From: Halanaerobiales bacterium
GTDB lineage: Bacteria > Bacillota > Halanaerobiia > Halanaerobiales > JADQBU01
Reading direction: 5' to 3'
Assembly: GCA_016278435.1 (NCBI GenBank)
Contig: JADQBU010000381.1
Location: 1-6,798 of the forward strand
DNA: 6,798 nucleotides
Both the position numbers and the translations under genes were made by a program. Shown in pieces: positions 6,621-6,798 of the stretch. Each line of letters starts with the position of its first letter. Within the stretch, counting starts at the first letter, position 1. The notes beneath the pieces were generated by a model, which was given only the letters and a program-made list of their open reading frames with translations, made no database searches and had not been told where the DNA came from.

Positions 6621-6637
6621 TTAAAGTATATCTTTAA
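6621..6637. promoter_or_regulatory. Palindrome over the guaA -10 box (candidate operator)
   Basis: TTAAAG-TATAT-CTTTAA is a perfect 6-bp inverted repeat with a 5-nt centre. It fully covers the -10 hexamer (6625-6630) and reaches into the spacer. A protein bound here would block RNA polymerase. The regulator is unidentified; the TrpR-family protein encoded just downstream of guaA is one candidate. An AT-rich palindrome of this size can arise by chance near a promoter, so the call is tentative. Confidence 0.35.
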
Positions 6638-6653
6638 TAATTATAATTGTCAA
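6625..6653 (-). promoter_or_regulatory. Sigma-A promoter of guaA
   Basis: On the minus strand a perfect TTGACA (6648-6653) and TATACT (6625-6630, five of six consensus bases) are separated by exactly 17 nt. Transcription should begin near 6618, leaving a leader of about 47 nt before the guaA ATG. This is the best promoter in the window and is expected to be strong unless repressed. Confidence 0.85.
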
Positions 6654-6701
6654 GAAAAGTGCTATTAGAAGTTCTCCCTTCCATAAAATGTATGCATAAG
6701 A

Positions 6702-6740
6702 AATGGCGATAAATCCCTATAACCGGGATATACCGCCATT
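6702..6740. repeat. 16-bp stem hairpin between the terminator and the guaA promoter
   Basis: AATGGCGATAAATCCC (6702-6717) and GGGATATACCGCCATT (6725-6740) pair over 16 positions, with one G-U and one T-T mismatch, around a 7-nt loop. No T-run follows on either strand, so it is not a classical terminator by itself. It shares GGTATATCCC (minus strand) with the terminator hairpin next to it, as if one was copied from the other. It might be a degraded second terminator, a transcript-stabilising stem, or a protein-binding palindrome. Confidence 0.6.
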
Positions 6741-6779
6741 AAAAAAGGTATACCCCTCTATAATCTTGGGATATACCTT
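6741..6779 (-). terminator. Rho-independent terminator of the gene beyond the right edge
   Basis: Read on the minus strand, AAGGTATATCCC (6768-6779) pairs with GGGGTATACCTT (6745-6756) over 12 bp, with one T-G wobble and an 11-nt loop. The stem runs straight into six Ts (6741-6746). It should stop transcripts entering from a minus-strand gene to the right of the window and isolate guaA. On the plus strand the downstream flank is T-rich (ATTATTTTA), so it may work in both directions. Confidence 0.75.
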
Positions 6780-6798
6780 ATTATTTTACTTGTTTATT

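Noticed and set aside
6572..6624. Purine or PRPP riboswitch in the guaA leader
   Set aside because: The leader from the predicted start of transcription is only about 47 nt and has no terminator or aptamer-like stems; the hairpins at 6702-6779 lie upstream of the promoter.
6635..6685. A 16-codon minus-strand frame starting at an ATG in the guaA upstream region
   Set aside because: It has no suitable ribosome binding site, no recognisable content, and it runs through the -35 box of the guaA promoter.
6691..6698. TATGCATA palindrome
   Set aside because: An 8-bp AT-rich palindrome is expected by chance, and it is not positioned on a promoter element.
6781..6798. Possible last codons of an upstream minus-strand gene ending in TAA at 6781-6783
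   Set aside because: Only five codons would be visible and several frames have stops here; the terminator implies a gene to the right, but its end cannot be placed.

Overview
The window looks like chromosomal DNA of an anaerobic, low-GC Gram-positive bacterium of the Clostridia. A Halanaerobiales-like organism is my best guess, but the sequence does not prove it. The reasons are an AT-rich composition (roughly 40% GC by eye), strong AGGAGG-type ribosome binding sites, a YerC/YecD-family regulator and a PrsW-family protease (both typical of Firmicutes), and oxygen-sensitive-looking Fe-S/flavin redox proteins. All seven genes lie on the minus strand, so transcription runs from right to left.

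From the right edge: 6702-6779 holds two adjacent hairpins. The distal one is a rho-independent terminator for whatever lies upstream. Next is a consensus sigma-A promoter (6625-6653) with a palindrome over its -10 box, driving guaA (GMP synthase). guaA is followed almost without a gap by a small TrpR-superfamily regulator (YerC/YecD), and 90 nt later by a DUF389 membrane protein whose ribosome binding site sits inside a predicted hairpin. These three may form one operon. A new promoter (3375-3404) then drives a two-gene redox module: a flavoprotein and a 2x[4Fe-4S] ferredoxin resembling the alpha and beta subunits of adenylylsulfate (APS) reductase. None of the usual sulfate-reduction partners is in the window.

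A 143-nt intergenic stretch with a long inverted repeat and a TATAAT box separates this module from a PrsW-type intramembrane protease. The protease's conserved N-terminus can be read only if translation starts at a non-canonical ATT codon. The window ends inside the first 128 codons of a COG2509-type FAD-dependent dehydrogenase with a four-cysteine motif.

Most of the region is ordinary housekeeping and accessory sequence. The points most worth a second look are the orphan APS-reductase-like pair, the ATT start of the protease gene, the hairpin burying the DUF389 ribosome binding site, and the palindrome on the guaA promoter beside a TrpR-family gene. I saw no mobile element, CRISPR array, tRNA or rRNA.
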